DNA of 64,000 nucleotides from Bordetella trematum (GCF_900078335.1 NZ_FKBR01000019.1:406634-470633), one strand, 5' to 3'; positions 35,474-44,564 are shown, counted from the first letter of the stretch. The notes: generated by a model not told the origin, from the sequence alone. Program-made: numbers and translations.

Positions 35474-36340
35474 CTAGCCCTGCAGCTTGTCCTGCGTACG
35501 GGTGTCGAAGTCGCTGGCGTCGTGGCGTTCGTGCAGTTGCTGCGAGAGTTCGCCCGAGGTGCGATTGACCATGCGGCCGCGCTGCACGGCGGGGCGGGCC
35601 AGCAGTTCGTCGGCCCAGCGTTGCACCTGCGGATAATCCTGGGCCGAGATGAACTCGGCGGCGTCGTACAGCATCCCTTTGACGATGCCGCCATACCAGG
35701 GCAGGGCGGCAATGTCGGCGATGGTGTACTGCGCGCCGGCCAGATAGGGCGACTCGCTCAGGCGGCGTTCCAGCACGTCGAGCTGGCGCTTGGTTTCCAT
35801 GGTGAAGCGGTCGATGGCGTACTCGATCTTCACCGGCGCGTAATGATAGAAGTGGCCGAAGCCGCCGCCCACGAAGGGGGCGCTGCCCATCTGCCAGAAC
35901 AGCCACGACAGGGTGCGCGCGCGTCCGGCCGGGTCCTGCGGCAGCAGGGCGCCGAACTTCTCGGCCAGATACAGCAGGATGGCGCCCGACTCGAACACCG
36001 GGATCGGCTGTTCGCCCGAGCGGTCCATCAGGGCCGGGATCTTGGAGTTGGGATTGATGTCGACGAAACCGCTGCCGAACTGGTCGCCCTGGCCGATGCG
36101 GATCAGCCAGGCATCGTACTCGGCGCCCTGGTGGCCCAGTGCCAGCAGTTCTTCCAGCATGATGGTGACCTTCTGGCCGTTGGGCGTGCCCAGCGAATAG
36201 AGCTGCAGGGGATGGCGGCCGACCGGCAGGACCTTCTCATGCGTGGCGCCGGCCACGGGCCGGTTCAGCGAGGAGGCCGGCGAGGCGGTGCTGGCGCCGC
36301 CCTGGTTCCAGGTCCAGACTTTGGGAGGGGTGTATTCCAT
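35474..36340 (-). CDS. yghU: Glutathione S-transferase-type disulfide-bond oxidoreductase
   Basis: The 288-residue protein matches E. coli YghU in length and sequence: VWTWN..., LNRPVAGATHEKVLPVGRHPLQLYSLGTPNGQKV, FGHFYHYAPVKIEYA and the end NEQLHERHDASDF-type segment. YghU binds two glutathione molecules and reduces disulfides. A thioredoxin-like N-domain (about 45-130) is followed by the all-helical C-domain. ATG 36340 gives the YghU start; the frame opens at 36373. It is a single gene, probably a stress function. Confidence 0.93.
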   Translation of the reverse strand: MEYTPPKVWTWNQGGASTASPASSLNRPVAGATHEKVLPVGRHPLQLYSLGTPNGQKVTIMLEELLALGHQGAEYDAWLIRIGQGDQFGSGFVDINPNSKIPALMDRSGEQPIPVFESGAILLYLAEKFGALLPQDPAGRARTLSWLFWQMGSAPFVGGGFGHFYHYAPVKIEYAIDRFTMETKRQLDVLERRLSESPYLAGAQYTIADIAALPWYGGIVKGMLYDAAEFISAQDYPQVQRWADELLARPAVQRGRMVNRTSGELSQQLHERHDASDFDTRTQDKLQG

Positions 36341-36453
36341 GACTATGCGGTTCCGGTAATGACGAGCAGCCATGATTGTGCCGCGTTTCCCCCGACGTCA
36401 GCGACCGCGCCCTCCTGTCGTGGGGGATGTTCAGGGTTTTCCCCTGTGTTGTG

Positions 36454-37401
36454 TTATTGCAGCCGGATTCCCAGTTCGCGCACCAGCGGGGCCATCTCGG
36501 CGCGCTCGGCGGCGATCGTCTCGCGCAGCGCCCGGGCATCGCCGCCGATCGGGATCATGCCCAGCTGCTGCATCTGCTGGCGCATGGCGGGCTCCTGCAA
36601 TACCTCGGCCACGCTGTCGCCGATGAAGGCCGCCTGTTCGGCAGACAGGCCGGCCGGCCCCATCAGCCCGATCCAGGGCTGGGCCGCATAGCCGTCCATG
36701 CCGGCTTCCTGCAGGGTGGGCGTATCGGGCAGGTTGGCAAAGCGCTGCGGGCTGGTGATCGCCAGCGCCCTCAGACGGCCGCTGTCCAGCAACCCCTTGG
36801 CGCTGGAGGGGGCATCCAGCGCGATGTCGAGCTGGCCGCCGATCAGGTCGTTGAGGGTCTTGCCCGAGGATGACGACGGCGCATACAAGGCCTGGATGCC
36901 GGCGCGCCGCGCGGTCTGCTCCCATACCAGGTGAAAGGCGGTGCCGATCGAAAACGAACCCAGGTTCAGTTCGCGCGCCTTGCTGGCGGCCACGAAATCC
37001 TCCCAGCTGCGCAAGGGGCTGTCGGCGGCGACCACGAACACGAAGGGGGTGCGTGCCACCAGCGAGATGGGCGTCAGCGCGTCGACCGGATCGAAGTTGC
37101 TGACCGCGAACGGCACGATGGTGACCGTGGAGGCCACCACCAGACCCAGGGTATAGCCGTCGGGGGCGGCCTTGGTGAGGGCATTGACGCTGATCATGCC
37201 CGAGGCGCCGGGACGGTTCTCGACGATGACGGGTTGTCCCCAGCGTTCGCCCAGGCGCGTGCCCAGCAGCCGGGCCATGGCATCGACCGGCCCGCCGGCC
37301 GGGTTGTTGATGATCAGCCGCAAGGGTTTGTCGGGATAGGCGGCCAGCGCCAGCGGCGCGAGCAGGGTCAGGGTCAGCGCGAGCAGGGCGCGTCGTAGCA
37401 T
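36454..37401 (-). CDS. Bug/TctC-family periplasmic solute-binding protein
   Basis: The protein has 315 residues with a signal peptide of about 20 (LLAPLALAAYPDKP). PLRLIINNPAGGPVDAMARLL, VENRPGASGMI and AMDGYAAQPWIGLMGPAGL are Bug family segments. It begins 36 bases after the carboxylesterase gene and has no TctAB partner. The pair suggests uptake or sensing of an ester or its acid product, under the LysR gene upstream; this is inference. Confidence 0.88.
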   Translation of the reverse strand: MLRRALLALTLTLLAPLALAAYPDKPLRLIINNPAGGPVDAMARLLGTRLGERWGQPVIVENRPGASGMISVNALTKAAPDGYTLGLVVASTVTIVPFAVSNFDPVDALTPISLVARTPFVFVVAADSPLRSWEDFVAASKARELNLGSFSIGTAFHLVWEQTARRAGIQALYAPSSSSGKTLNDLIGGQLDIALDAPSSAKGLLDSGRLRALAITSPQRFANLPDTPTLQEAGMDGYAAQPWIGLMGPAGLSAEQAAFIGDSVAEVLQEPAMRQQMQQLGMIPIGGDARALRETIAAERAEMAPLVRELGIRLQ

Positions 37402-37437
37402 GGGGTGTCTCCTCCGTCGATCTTCAAAGTGCGGCCT

Positions 37438-38697
37438 TCAGGCCAGGATTTCCTCTTGCGGCGCCGGGGCCCAGCCGGGGCTGCCGCCACGGATGAAGGC
37501 AATCCAGGCCTGGCGCACGCGTTGCGACAGCGCCTGCCCTGCGGCCGGCGACAGGCCGGCCAGCATGGGGGCGTTGGCGTAGGTGTCCAGCGTGCCGAAG
37601 GTAAAGGGCAGCTCGATGCAGTGGCAGGCGCCGAAGCGTTCGCTGGGCCCGACGTCAAAGCGCGCCAGCCAGGACTGGCGGCCGTGGGCGGCGGCCGCGC
37701 TGGCCCAGTCGCGCGCCGGCTGGCCGAACAGGCGCCCGGTTTCGGCCTGGCTGTGGCGGTCGTGGCCGGGGAAGGCCGCCATTTCGTCACGGGTGTAGCT
37801 GACCAGCACATCGCAGTGGGCCTGTGCGCGCGTGAGCGCGGCGTTCATGTCCCGAGGCAGAATCTCGCCATCGCACACGGGAGCGGCCAGACTGCGGCCC
37901 TGGCCTTCCTCCTGCAGGGCCAGCAGCACGGCAGGATGGGTGCCGGCCTGCAGCCAGGCGGCCGCCGGCAGGGCGCGGGCCTGGCTCAGCGATTCGATGC
38001 CGCAGGCGGCATAAAGCGCCCGGCCCAGTCGTGCGCTGTCTTCGGCGCTGCGCCAGCCCCTGCCCAGCGCCGCGCTTTGCAGGATGGCGCGCGAGAAGCG
38101 CGGCTGGCGCGTAAGCAGGGCAATCAGATTCGAGGCGCCGGCCGATTGACCCATGACGGTCAGCGCCGAGGCATCCCCGCCGAAGGCGGCGATGTGGTCA
38201 TGCACCCAGTCGATCGCCAGTTCCAGGTCGAGCAGGCCGGCATTGGCCGTGCCGCCCGGCAGGGGCTGCCAGCCCAGCGCGCCCAGGCGGTAGTTGACGG
38301 CCACCACCACGATATCGCCCTCGGCGGCCAGCCGCGCGCCGTCATACCAGGGCAGTACGCCGCCGCTTTGCCAGGCGCCGCCGTGCACCCATAGCACCAC
38401 GGGGCGGCGGGCTTCGTCGGCTACCGGCGTCCAGACAGTCAGGTGCAGGCAATCCTCAGCCTGCGCGGCGCGAAAGCCGCCCATGGCGGCTTCCAGGCGC
38501 GAGGGCAGCTGAGGCGCCACCGGGCCAGGCAGGCGGGCGTCGAGCTCGCCCTGCCAGAGAAAGGGCCGGGGTGGGGCAAAGCGCAGCTCGCCCACCGGCG
38601 GTTCGGCATAGGGGATCGCGCTGTAGCGGCTGACTGCGCCCTGGCGCAGCCCGCGCACCCGGCCTTGCGGCAGGGTGGCGTAGACGTTCTGGGTCAT
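37438..38697 (-). CDS. Type-B carboxylesterase
   Basis: This is a serine hydrolase of 419 residues. The oxyanion segment HGGAWQSGG (about 105-113) and the nucleophile elbow GQSAGAS (Ser185) are intact, with the SRYSAIPYAEPPVGELRF N-terminal family signature. It is shorter than the usual 500 or so residues of the family, and the C-terminal part looks abbreviated, although a candidate catalytic His (FGACHCIELPFTFG, about 360) is present. No signal peptide is seen, so it is probably cytoplasmic. It lies between a LysR gene and a Bug gene on the same strand. Confidence 0.85.
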   Translation of the reverse strand: MTQNVYATLPQGRVRGLRQGAVSRYSAIPYAEPPVGELRFAPPRPFLWQGELDARLPGPVAPQLPSRLEAAMGGFRAAQAEDCLHLTVWTPVADEARRPVVLWVHGGAWQSGGVLPWYDGARLAAEGDIVVVAVNYRLGALGWQPLPGGTANAGLLDLELAIDWVHDHIAAFGGDASALTVMGQSAGASNLIALLTRQPRFSRAILQSAALGRGWRSAEDSARLGRALYAACGIESLSQARALPAAAWLQAGTHPAVLLALQEEGQGRSLAAPVCDGEILPRDMNAALTRAQAHCDVLVSYTRDEMAAFPGHDRHSQAETGRLFGQPARDWASAAAAHGRQSWLARFDVGPSERFGACHCIELPFTFGTLDTYANAPMLAGLSPAAGQALSQRVRQAWIAFIRGGSPGWAPAPQEEILA

Positions 38698-38770
38698 GGA
38701 TCAGGCCTGCGGGATGTCGGATGCGGCTATGGTACGAACGAAACCCGGCCGCCTTCATGCGTGTGGCGAT

Positions 38771-39724
38771 TCAGGCCATGCGCAAAGCGAATGGCTGGCC
38801 GGGCGGCAGGTCGTGGCGGATGGCCTGCGCCATGCGGGCCGTGAAGGCGCGCGCCGGCCGGCTGCTGGGCCGGTCGCGCCGCCAGATGGCCGCCAGCGGC
38901 GAGGGTTGGATGCCGGGCAGCACCGGCAGCACGGCCAGTTCGCCGCGGGCCTGGTGCACGGCGGCCACGCTGCCGGGCAGCATCCAGAGATAGTCGCTGT
39001 CCCGCAGCAGTTCGCGGCTGAATTCGGGCGAGAGAGCGCCGATCATATCCGGCACGGGCAGGCCGGCTTGCACCAGATTCATTTCCAGCTCGGCGCGGAT
39101 CCGGCTGCCGGGCAGGGCGGTGATCCACGGGTAGCGCGCGTAATCGGCCAGCGTGGCGCCAGGGCGTGTCGTCAGCGTATGGCCCGGCGCGCAGGCCAGC
39201 ACCACCGGGTCATTGAGCAGGGTGACCGAACGATAGATCTGCGGATTGACGGCGGCCGAGTAGCGGCTGACCAACAGATCGATGGCGCCCGCATCGAGTT
39301 GTTCGATCAGTTGCTCATGCGTGCCGACCTCGATGCTCAGGGTGATGCGGGGGAAATCGGCGCGAAAGCGCCGCGCCGCCGGCGCGGCCGGCCAGCCGCT
39401 GAAAAGCGCGAAGCAGCCGACCGTAAGGCTGCCCTGGTCGCCGCGCAGCAGCGCGGCCATGTCGACCTCGGCCTTGCGGAAATCGATCAGCAGCTGGCGC
39501 GCGTGGCGGCACATGGCCAATCCCAGCGGGGTGCAGTGGCTGCCTTTGGCGGTGCGCTCGAACAGGCGCGCGCCCACCAGCTCTTCGATCTCGGCGATCG
39601 CTCGTGACAGACTGGGCTGGCTGGTTTGCAGCTGGGCGGCCGCGCGCGACAGATTGCCGAGTTCGGCCACCGCCAGCACGATTTCCAGATGTCGCACGCG
39701 CAGCTTGCCTTTGAAGGGAGTCAT
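38771..39724 (-). CDS. LysR-family transcriptional regulator
   Basis: The 317-residue protein has the N-terminal LysR helix-turn-helix (LEIVLAVAELGNLSRAAAQLQTSQPSLSRAIAEIEELVGARLFER, about 13-57) and a periplasmic-binding-type effector domain. It lies 73 bases before the esterase gene on the same strand and is divergent from the dauA-type gene (151-base gap). It could regulate either or both; the divergent position is the classic LysR arrangement. Confidence 0.88.
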   Translation of the reverse strand: MTPFKGKLRVRHLEIVLAVAELGNLSRAAAQLQTSQPSLSRAIAEIEELVGARLFERTAKGSHCTPLGLAMCRHARQLLIDFRKAEVDMAALLRGDQGSLTVGCFALFSGWPAAPAARRFRADFPRITLSIEVGTHEQLIEQLDAGAIDLLVSRYSAAVNPQIYRSVTLLNDPVVLACAPGHTLTTRPGATLADYARYPWITALPGSRIRAELEMNLVQAGLPVPDMIGALSPEFSRELLRDSDYLWMLPGSVAAVHQARGELAVLPVLPGIQPSPLAAIWRRDRPSSRPARAFTARMAQAIRHDLPPGQPFALRMA

Positions 39725-39828
39725 GTCTTGCCTGTCGGGATGAAGCCCCGATTATTCTCGGCTGGCACGTCTTCTGGCAATGCGGGATCGGTAAAAGCCC
39801 TTATTACGTTGCGGTGCAGGCTTCATTA

Positions 39829-39870
39829 TCGTATCTGAGAATTTTCCGATAATAGAATTCTCGTATCCGA
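39829..39870. promoter_or_regulatory. AT-rich inverted repeat just before the D-amino-acid cluster
   Basis: TCGTATCTGAGAATT (39829-39843) and AATTCTCGTATCCGA (39856-39870) match as an inverted repeat at 12 of 15 positions with a 12-base spacer. CGATA occurs three times (twice on plus, once as its complement). The repeat ends 5 bases before ATG 39876. It is a probable binding site for the divergent LysR protein or the cluster's XRE-cupin regulator. Confidence 0.5.
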
Positions 39871-39875
39871 TACCC

Positions 39876-41012
39876 ATGAGCAGTGATCTTGTATTCGACT
39901 ACGCGGTCATCGGCGCCGGCATTGCCGGCTCGTCCGTGGCCTGGCGTTTGAGCCAGCACGCCAGCGTGATGGTCCTGGAGCGCGAGGCCCAGCCCGGCTA
40001 CCACTCGACCGGCCGCTCGGCCGCGATGTTCATGGAAACCTATGGCACGCCGCAGATCCGCGCGCTGACGCGCGCCAGCCGTGCGTTCTATGAACAGCCG
40101 CCGCAAGGGTTCAGCGAGCATCCCTTGCTGATCGAGCGCGGCGTGTTCTACCTGGCCACGCACGATCAGCGCGAGCTGCTGCAGCAGACCTACGACGACT
40201 TCCGCCAGCAATCCGACAATGTGCGCCTGATCGATCCGCAGGAGGCCGCTCGTCGCGTGCCCTGTCTGCGGCCGGCCGAGCTGGCCGGCGTGCTGGAGGA
40301 GCCCGATGCCAAGGATATCGATGTGCACGCCTTGCACCAGGGTTTTCTGCGCGGCCTGCGCGCGCGAGGCGCGCAACTGCGTAACAACGCCGAAGTGGTG
40401 GCGGCCCGGCATGAGGCCGGCGTCTGGAACCTGACCCTTGCCGACGGCGCCACGGTACGCGCCAGGGTCGTCATCGATGCGGCCGGCGCCTGGGCCGACC
40501 AGGTGGCGGCCGTCTGCGGCGCGCAGCCGGTGGGTTTGCAGCCTTGCCGGCGCACCGCCTTTACCTTCAGCGGCCCGCAGGAGGTCGATTTCAGCGGCTG
40601 GCCGGCCGTCGTCGGAATCGATGAGAGTTTCTATTTCAAACCCGATGCCGGTCAGTTGCTGGGTTCTCCGGCCAACACCGACCCGGTCGATGCCCACGAC
40701 GTGGTGCCCGAAGAGCTCGACGTCGCCACGGGCATCTATCGCATCGAAGCGGCCACCACCTTGCAGATCCGCCGTCCGCGCCATACCTGGGCGGGTTTGC
40801 GCTCCTTCGTGCGTGACGGCGATTTCGTGATCGGCTGGGACGATGCCGCGCCTGCGTTCTTCTGGCTGGCCGCCCAGGGCGGCTATGGCATCCAGACGGC
40901 TGCCGCGGCTTCGGAGCTGGCGGCCGCGCTGGTCAGCCGCCAAGCCCTGCCCGACACCCTGACGCGCCATGGCGTGCAGGGCGATGCGCTGTCGCCGGCG
41001 CGGCTGCGCTGA
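39876..41012 (+). CDS. dauA: FAD-dependent D-amino-acid dehydrogenase (DauA-like)
   Basis: This is a DAO-fold flavoenzyme of 378 residues. The FAD dinucleotide motif VIGAGIAGSSVAWRL (about 11-25), EREAQPGYHSTGRSAA, and the late DESFYFKPDAG...LLGSPAN, TWAGLRSF and AAQGGYGIQT segments match Pseudomonas aeruginosa D-arginine dehydrogenase (DauA) closely as I remember it. It oxidises D-amino acids to imino acids, passing electrons to an acceptor other than oxygen. The RidA gene right after it fits hydrolysis of the imine. No ribosome site is seen before the ATG, so it may be leaderless or weakly translated. Preference for D-Arg itself is not proven. Confidence 0.87.
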   Translation: MSSDLVFDYAVIGAGIAGSSVAWRLSQHASVMVLEREAQPGYHSTGRSAAMFMETYGTPQIRALTRASRAFYEQPPQGFSEHPLLIERGVFYLATHDQRELLQQTYDDFRQQSDNVRLIDPQEAARRVPCLRPAELAGVLEEPDAKDIDVHALHQGFLRGLRARGAQLRNNAEVVAARHEAGVWNLTLADGATVRARVVIDAAGAWADQVAAVCGAQPVGLQPCRRTAFTFSGPQEVDFSGWPAVVGIDESFYFKPDAGQLLGSPANTDPVDAHDVVPEELDVATGIYRIEAATTLQIRRPRHTWAGLRSFVRDGDFVIGWDDAAPAFFWLAAQGGYGIQTAAAASELAAALVSRQALPDTLTRHGVQGDALSPARLR

Positions 41013-41049
41013 CGTTTTTCCCTTTCCTAATTTCTTGCCGGAGGCTGTC

Positions 41050-41430
41050 TTGAGCGCCATCACCCGTTATCCGAGTTCCCTGCCGCTGCCTTTCTCGCGC
41101 GCCACGCGCGCCGGCGGTTTCCTGTTCCTGTCGGGGCAGATTCCGCTGGATGCCAGCGGGCAGGTCGTGCGCGGCGATATCCGCGAGCAGACCCATGCCG
41201 CCATGGAGCGCATCAAGGAAACCCTGGCCCTGGCCGGCGCCAGCCTGGACGACGTGGTGCGCGCCACGATCTGGCTGACCGATCTGGCGCAGTTCGCGGA
41301 TTTCAACGAAGCCTATCGCAGCCACTTCAAGGACGGCATGTTCCCGTCGCGTTCCACCGTGCAGGCTGCGCTGGCCATGGGCGTGGATGTGGAAATCGAA
41401 GTGCAGGCCTGGCTGGGCGAATCGGCCTGA
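41050..41430 (+). CDS. RidA/YjgF-family enamine/imine deaminase
   Basis: The 126-residue trimer-forming protein hydrolyses reactive imines and enamines. SGQIPLD (about 28-34), the catalytic Arg segment FPSRSTVQ (about 99-106) and a closing VEIEVQAWL are the family markers. It has a TTG start at 41050 with a GGAGG site five bases before it; there is no ATG in the right place, and the upstream frame overlaps the dauA gene. It starts 37 bases after dauA, so it should clear the imino acids that enzyme releases. Confidence 0.88.
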   Translation: MSAITRYPSSLPLPFSRATRAGGFLFLSGQIPLDASGQVVRGDIREQTHAAMERIKETLALAGASLDDVVRATIWLTDLAQFADFNEAYRSHFKDGMFPSRSTVQAALAMGVDVEIEVQAWLGESA

Positions 41431-41486
41431 GCCGTCGCCCGCTGCCTGGCGCAACGGGCGCTTGCGGGCCTTACTGAGAGGACAGC

Positions 41487-42932
41487 ATGAGAATCTTTTC
41501 CGGGTCGCTGGCGACCGAAACGAACACTTTCTCGCCCATCCCGACGGGGCTGGGCGCCTATCGTGCGCGGGGCTATTTCCCGGCCGGGCAGCACCCGGAC
41601 CGCATGCAGATGTTTACCGGCCCGCTGTGGGCGGCGCGCCAGCGCGCCCAGGGCAAGGACTGGACGCTCATCGAGGGCATGTGCGCCGGCGCGATGCCGG
41701 CCGGCATCACGACCCGCCATGCTTACGAAACCCTGCGCGACGAACTGCTGCAGGACCTGCGCGACGCCGGCCCGGTGGATATCGCGCTGTTCGGCCTGCA
41801 TGGGGCGATGGTGGCTGATGGCTATGACGATTGCGAAGGCGATCTGCTGCGCCGCGCCCGGGAAATCGTGGGCCCGGACACGGTGATCGGCGCCGAACTG
41901 GATCCGCATTGCCACATGACCGAAACGATGACCGAGGCGGCCGACTTCCTGGTCTGTTTCAAGGAGTACCCGCATACCGATATCCTGGAGCGCGGGCTGG
42001 ATCTGGTCGATCTGTGCGTGGCCCAGGCCGAGGGCCGCATTGCGCCGGCGCTGGGCGTGTTCGATTGCGAGATGATCTCCATCATGCATACCAGCCGCGA
42101 GCCGATGCGCAGCTTCGTGGACCGGCTGCTGGACATGGAAGGCCGCGACGGCATCCTGTCGGTATCCATCGCCCACGGCTTCCCCTGGGGCGATACGGCC
42201 GACATGGGCGCCAAGGTGCTGGTCTATACCGATGGCGATGCACGCCTGGCCGAGCGCCTGGCCCGTGAACTGGGCGAGGAACTGATCGCGCTGCGCGATC
42301 AGCTCTCGCCGGCCTATCCGCCGACCGACCAGGCGCTGGACGAGGCGCTGGCCTTTGGCGATTTCCCGGTCGTGCTGGCTGATTCGGCCGACAACGCCGG
42401 CGGCGGCGCGCCCAGCGATTCGACCTTCATCCTCGAACGCGTGCTGGCGCGTGGCATCGAGCCGGCAGCCATCGGCCCCTTCTGGGATCCGGTGTCGGTG
42501 CTGTTGTGCTTCGAGGCCGGCGAGGGGGCGCAGATTCAATTGCGCGTGGGCGGCAAGGTGGCCGCGGTGTCGGGCCAGCCGCTGGATCTGGCCTGCGAGG
42601 TGCTGGCGCTCAAGCGCGATGCGGTGATGACCGGCCTGGCCGGCACGCCTGCGCAATTGGGCGACGTGGCGGTGGTGCGCTGCCAGGGCGTGACCCTGGT
42701 GCTGACTTCCCTGCGCGTGCAGGCCATGGGCACCGACCTGTTCACGCAGTTCGGCGTGGATCTCTCGGCCATGCGCATCATCGTGGTGAAGTCGTCGCAG
42801 CATTTCTATGCCTCCTACTCGAAGGTGGCCAAACATGTGATCTATGTCCAGACGCCGGGCGCGATCACGCAGGACTACAACGCCTTGCCCTATCGCAAGG
42901 TCAAACTTCCGAAATGGCCCTTGGTGGCCTGA
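41487..42932 (+). CDS. M81-family metallopeptidase (MlrC/microcystinase C-like)
   Basis: This is a 481-residue protein of the M81/MlrC family, start ATG 41487 after a GAGAGGA site. IFSGSLATETNTFSPIPT is the family start, HGAMVADGYDDCEGDLL follows, and a likely zinc set is seen as D139-x-H141 (ELDPHCH) plus H163 (PHTDILERG), with H141 to H163 spaced 22 apart as I recall for MlrC. MlrC cleaves a linear D-residue-containing fragment of microcystin, which fits this D-amino-acid cluster. The substrate here is unknown. No signal peptide is present, so it is cytoplasmic. Confidence 0.85.
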   Translation: MRIFSGSLATETNTFSPIPTGLGAYRARGYFPAGQHPDRMQMFTGPLWAARQRAQGKDWTLIEGMCAGAMPAGITTRHAYETLRDELLQDLRDAGPVDIALFGLHGAMVADGYDDCEGDLLRRAREIVGPDTVIGAELDPHCHMTETMTEAADFLVCFKEYPHTDILERGLDLVDLCVAQAEGRIAPALGVFDCEMISIMHTSREPMRSFVDRLLDMEGRDGILSVSIAHGFPWGDTADMGAKVLVYTDGDARLAERLARELGEELIALRDQLSPAYPPTDQALDEALAFGDFPVVLADSADNAGGGAPSDSTFILERVLARGIEPAAIGPFWDPVSVLLCFEAGEGAQIQLRVGGKVAAVSGQPLDLACEVLALKRDAVMTGLAGTPAQLGDVAVVRCQGVTLVLTSLRVQAMGTDLFTQFGVDLSAMRIIVVKSSQHFYASYSKVAKHVIYVQTPGAITQDYNALPYRKVKLPKWPLVA

Positions 42933-42970
42933 ACGACCGGGCGCCGGGCGCCCATTCCTGGGGAACGATA

Positions 42971-44539
42971 ATGATGAAACGATTGACGCTGCTGGCTGCG
43001 GCGGCCGCGATGCTGGCTGCCGGGGGGCAGGCGCTGGCCGAGGGCAAGACGCTGCGCGTGGTGCCGCATGCCGACCTGAAGACGCTGGATCCGCACTTCA
43101 ACACCGCCTACATCACGCGCAACCATGGCTACATGGTGTTCGACATGCTGTTCGCGCAGGACAGCCAGGGCCGGGTGCAACCGCAGATGGTCGACACGTG
43201 GTCGCATTCCGAGGACGGCAAGCGCTGGGAATTCAAGCTGCGCCCGGGCCTGGCGTTCAGCGACGGCAATCCCGTGACGGCCGAGGACTGCGTCGCGTCG
43301 ATCCAGCGCTGGGCCAAGAAGGACACCATGGGGCAGGCCCTGATGGCCGCGGGCGCCAAGTTCGAGGTCACCGGCCAGGACAGCTTCGTGCTGACCCTGG
43401 ACGAGCCCTTCGGGCTGGTGCTGGAAGCCTTGTCCAAGCCCTCTGGCCTGCCGCCGTTCATCATGCCCAAGCGCCTGGCGGAAACGGATCCCAACACCCA
43501 GGTCACCGAGGTGGTGGGCTCGGGCCCCTTCCTGTTCAAGCGCGATGAATGGGTGCCGGGCAACAAGGTGGTCTACGTCAAGAACCCCGATTACAAGCCG
43601 CGCGCCGAGGCGCCGGACGGACTGGCCGGCGGCAAGAACGTGAAGGTCGACCGCGTGGAGTGGATCTACATTCCCGATGGCAATACCTCGACCGCGGCGC
43701 TGATGAACGGCGAAGTGGACATGGTCGAGCAGGTCGCGCCCGATTTCCTGCCGGTGGTCGAGTCCAACAGCGACATCCAGTTGACCCCGTCGGTGTCGAC
43801 CCAGGGGATGGTGGTCATCAACTCCCTGCATCCTCCCTTCAATGACGAGCGCGCCCGCCAGGCGCTGTATCACCTGGTGAGCCCGGCGCAGATGCTCTCG
43901 GCCATGGGCTACAGCGAAAAATACCGCGTCGACGATTGCCGCACGATGTACATCTGCGGCTCGCCGCTGGCTACCGACGCCGGCTCGCAGGCTTATGGAA
44001 AGCAGGACTTCGAGCGAGCCAAGGCGCTGCTCAAAGAGGCGGGCTACAAGGGCGAGAAGGTCGTGGTGCTGCTGCCCTCCGACCACCTGAGCGCACCGGC
44101 CACCATGGTGCTGGGCCAGACCCTCAAGAAGGCCGGCGTCAACGTGGACATGCAGTCCATGGACTGGTCCTCGATGGCTTCGCGCCGCCTGAAGAAGGAT
44201 GCGCCGGATCAGGGCGGCTGGAACCTCTTCCTGACCTGGGGCGGCTACTACGACGCCAGCACGCCCTTGACCAACCCGTGGCTGTCGGCGGCTTGCGGCA
44301 ACAGTTTGCCGGGCTGGCCCTGCGACAAGGAGCTGGATGCCTTGCGCACTGCCTGGCTGCGTGAAACCGACGCCGACAAGCGCAAGGAGCTGGCGGCCCA
44401 GGTCCAGGCGCGCGCCTACCAGACCGTGCCCTACGTGATGTGGGGCGAGTTCAAGCCGGTCTTCGGCACGCGTGGGCTGAAGGACATCGGGCTGCTGCAA
44501 AGCGGCATTCCGGTGATGTGGAACATCGATAAGCCCTGA
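42971..44539 (+). CDS. Peptide-type ABC transporter substrate-binding protein (SBP_bac_5)
   Basis: This is a periplasmic binding protein of 522 residues. The signal peptide is residues 1-24 (LLAAAAAMLAAGGQALA). The mature part shows LRVVPHADLKTLDPHFNTAYITRNHGYMVFDMLF, WSHSEDGKRWEFKLRPGLAFSDGNPVTAEDC and ERARQALYHLVSPAQML. Two adjacent ATGs (42971, 42974) are equivalent starts. It precedes the cluster's two permeases and two ATPases. The associated enzymes suggest D-residue-containing peptides or N-blocked D-amino acids as ligands, by inference. Confidence 0.9.
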   Translation: MMKRLTLLAAAAAMLAAGGQALAEGKTLRVVPHADLKTLDPHFNTAYITRNHGYMVFDMLFAQDSQGRVQPQMVDTWSHSEDGKRWEFKLRPGLAFSDGNPVTAEDCVASIQRWAKKDTMGQALMAAGAKFEVTGQDSFVLTLDEPFGLVLEALSKPSGLPPFIMPKRLAETDPNTQVTEVVGSGPFLFKRDEWVPGNKVVYVKNPDYKPRAEAPDGLAGGKNVKVDRVEWIYIPDGNTSTAALMNGEVDMVEQVAPDFLPVVESNSDIQLTPSVSTQGMVVINSLHPPFNDERARQALYHLVSPAQMLSAMGYSEKYRVDDCRTMYICGSPLATDAGSQAYGKQDFERAKALLKEAGYKGEKVVVLLPSDHLSAPATMVLGQTLKKAGVNVDMQSMDWSSMASRRLKKDAPDQGGWNLFLTWGGYYDASTPLTNPWLSAACGNSLPGWPCDKELDALRTAWLRETDADKRKELAAQVQARAYQTVPYVMWGEFKPVFGTRGLKDIGLLQSGIPVMWNIDKP

Positions 44540-44564
44540 ACGCCGGGCCCCAGGGGAAGTCAGC

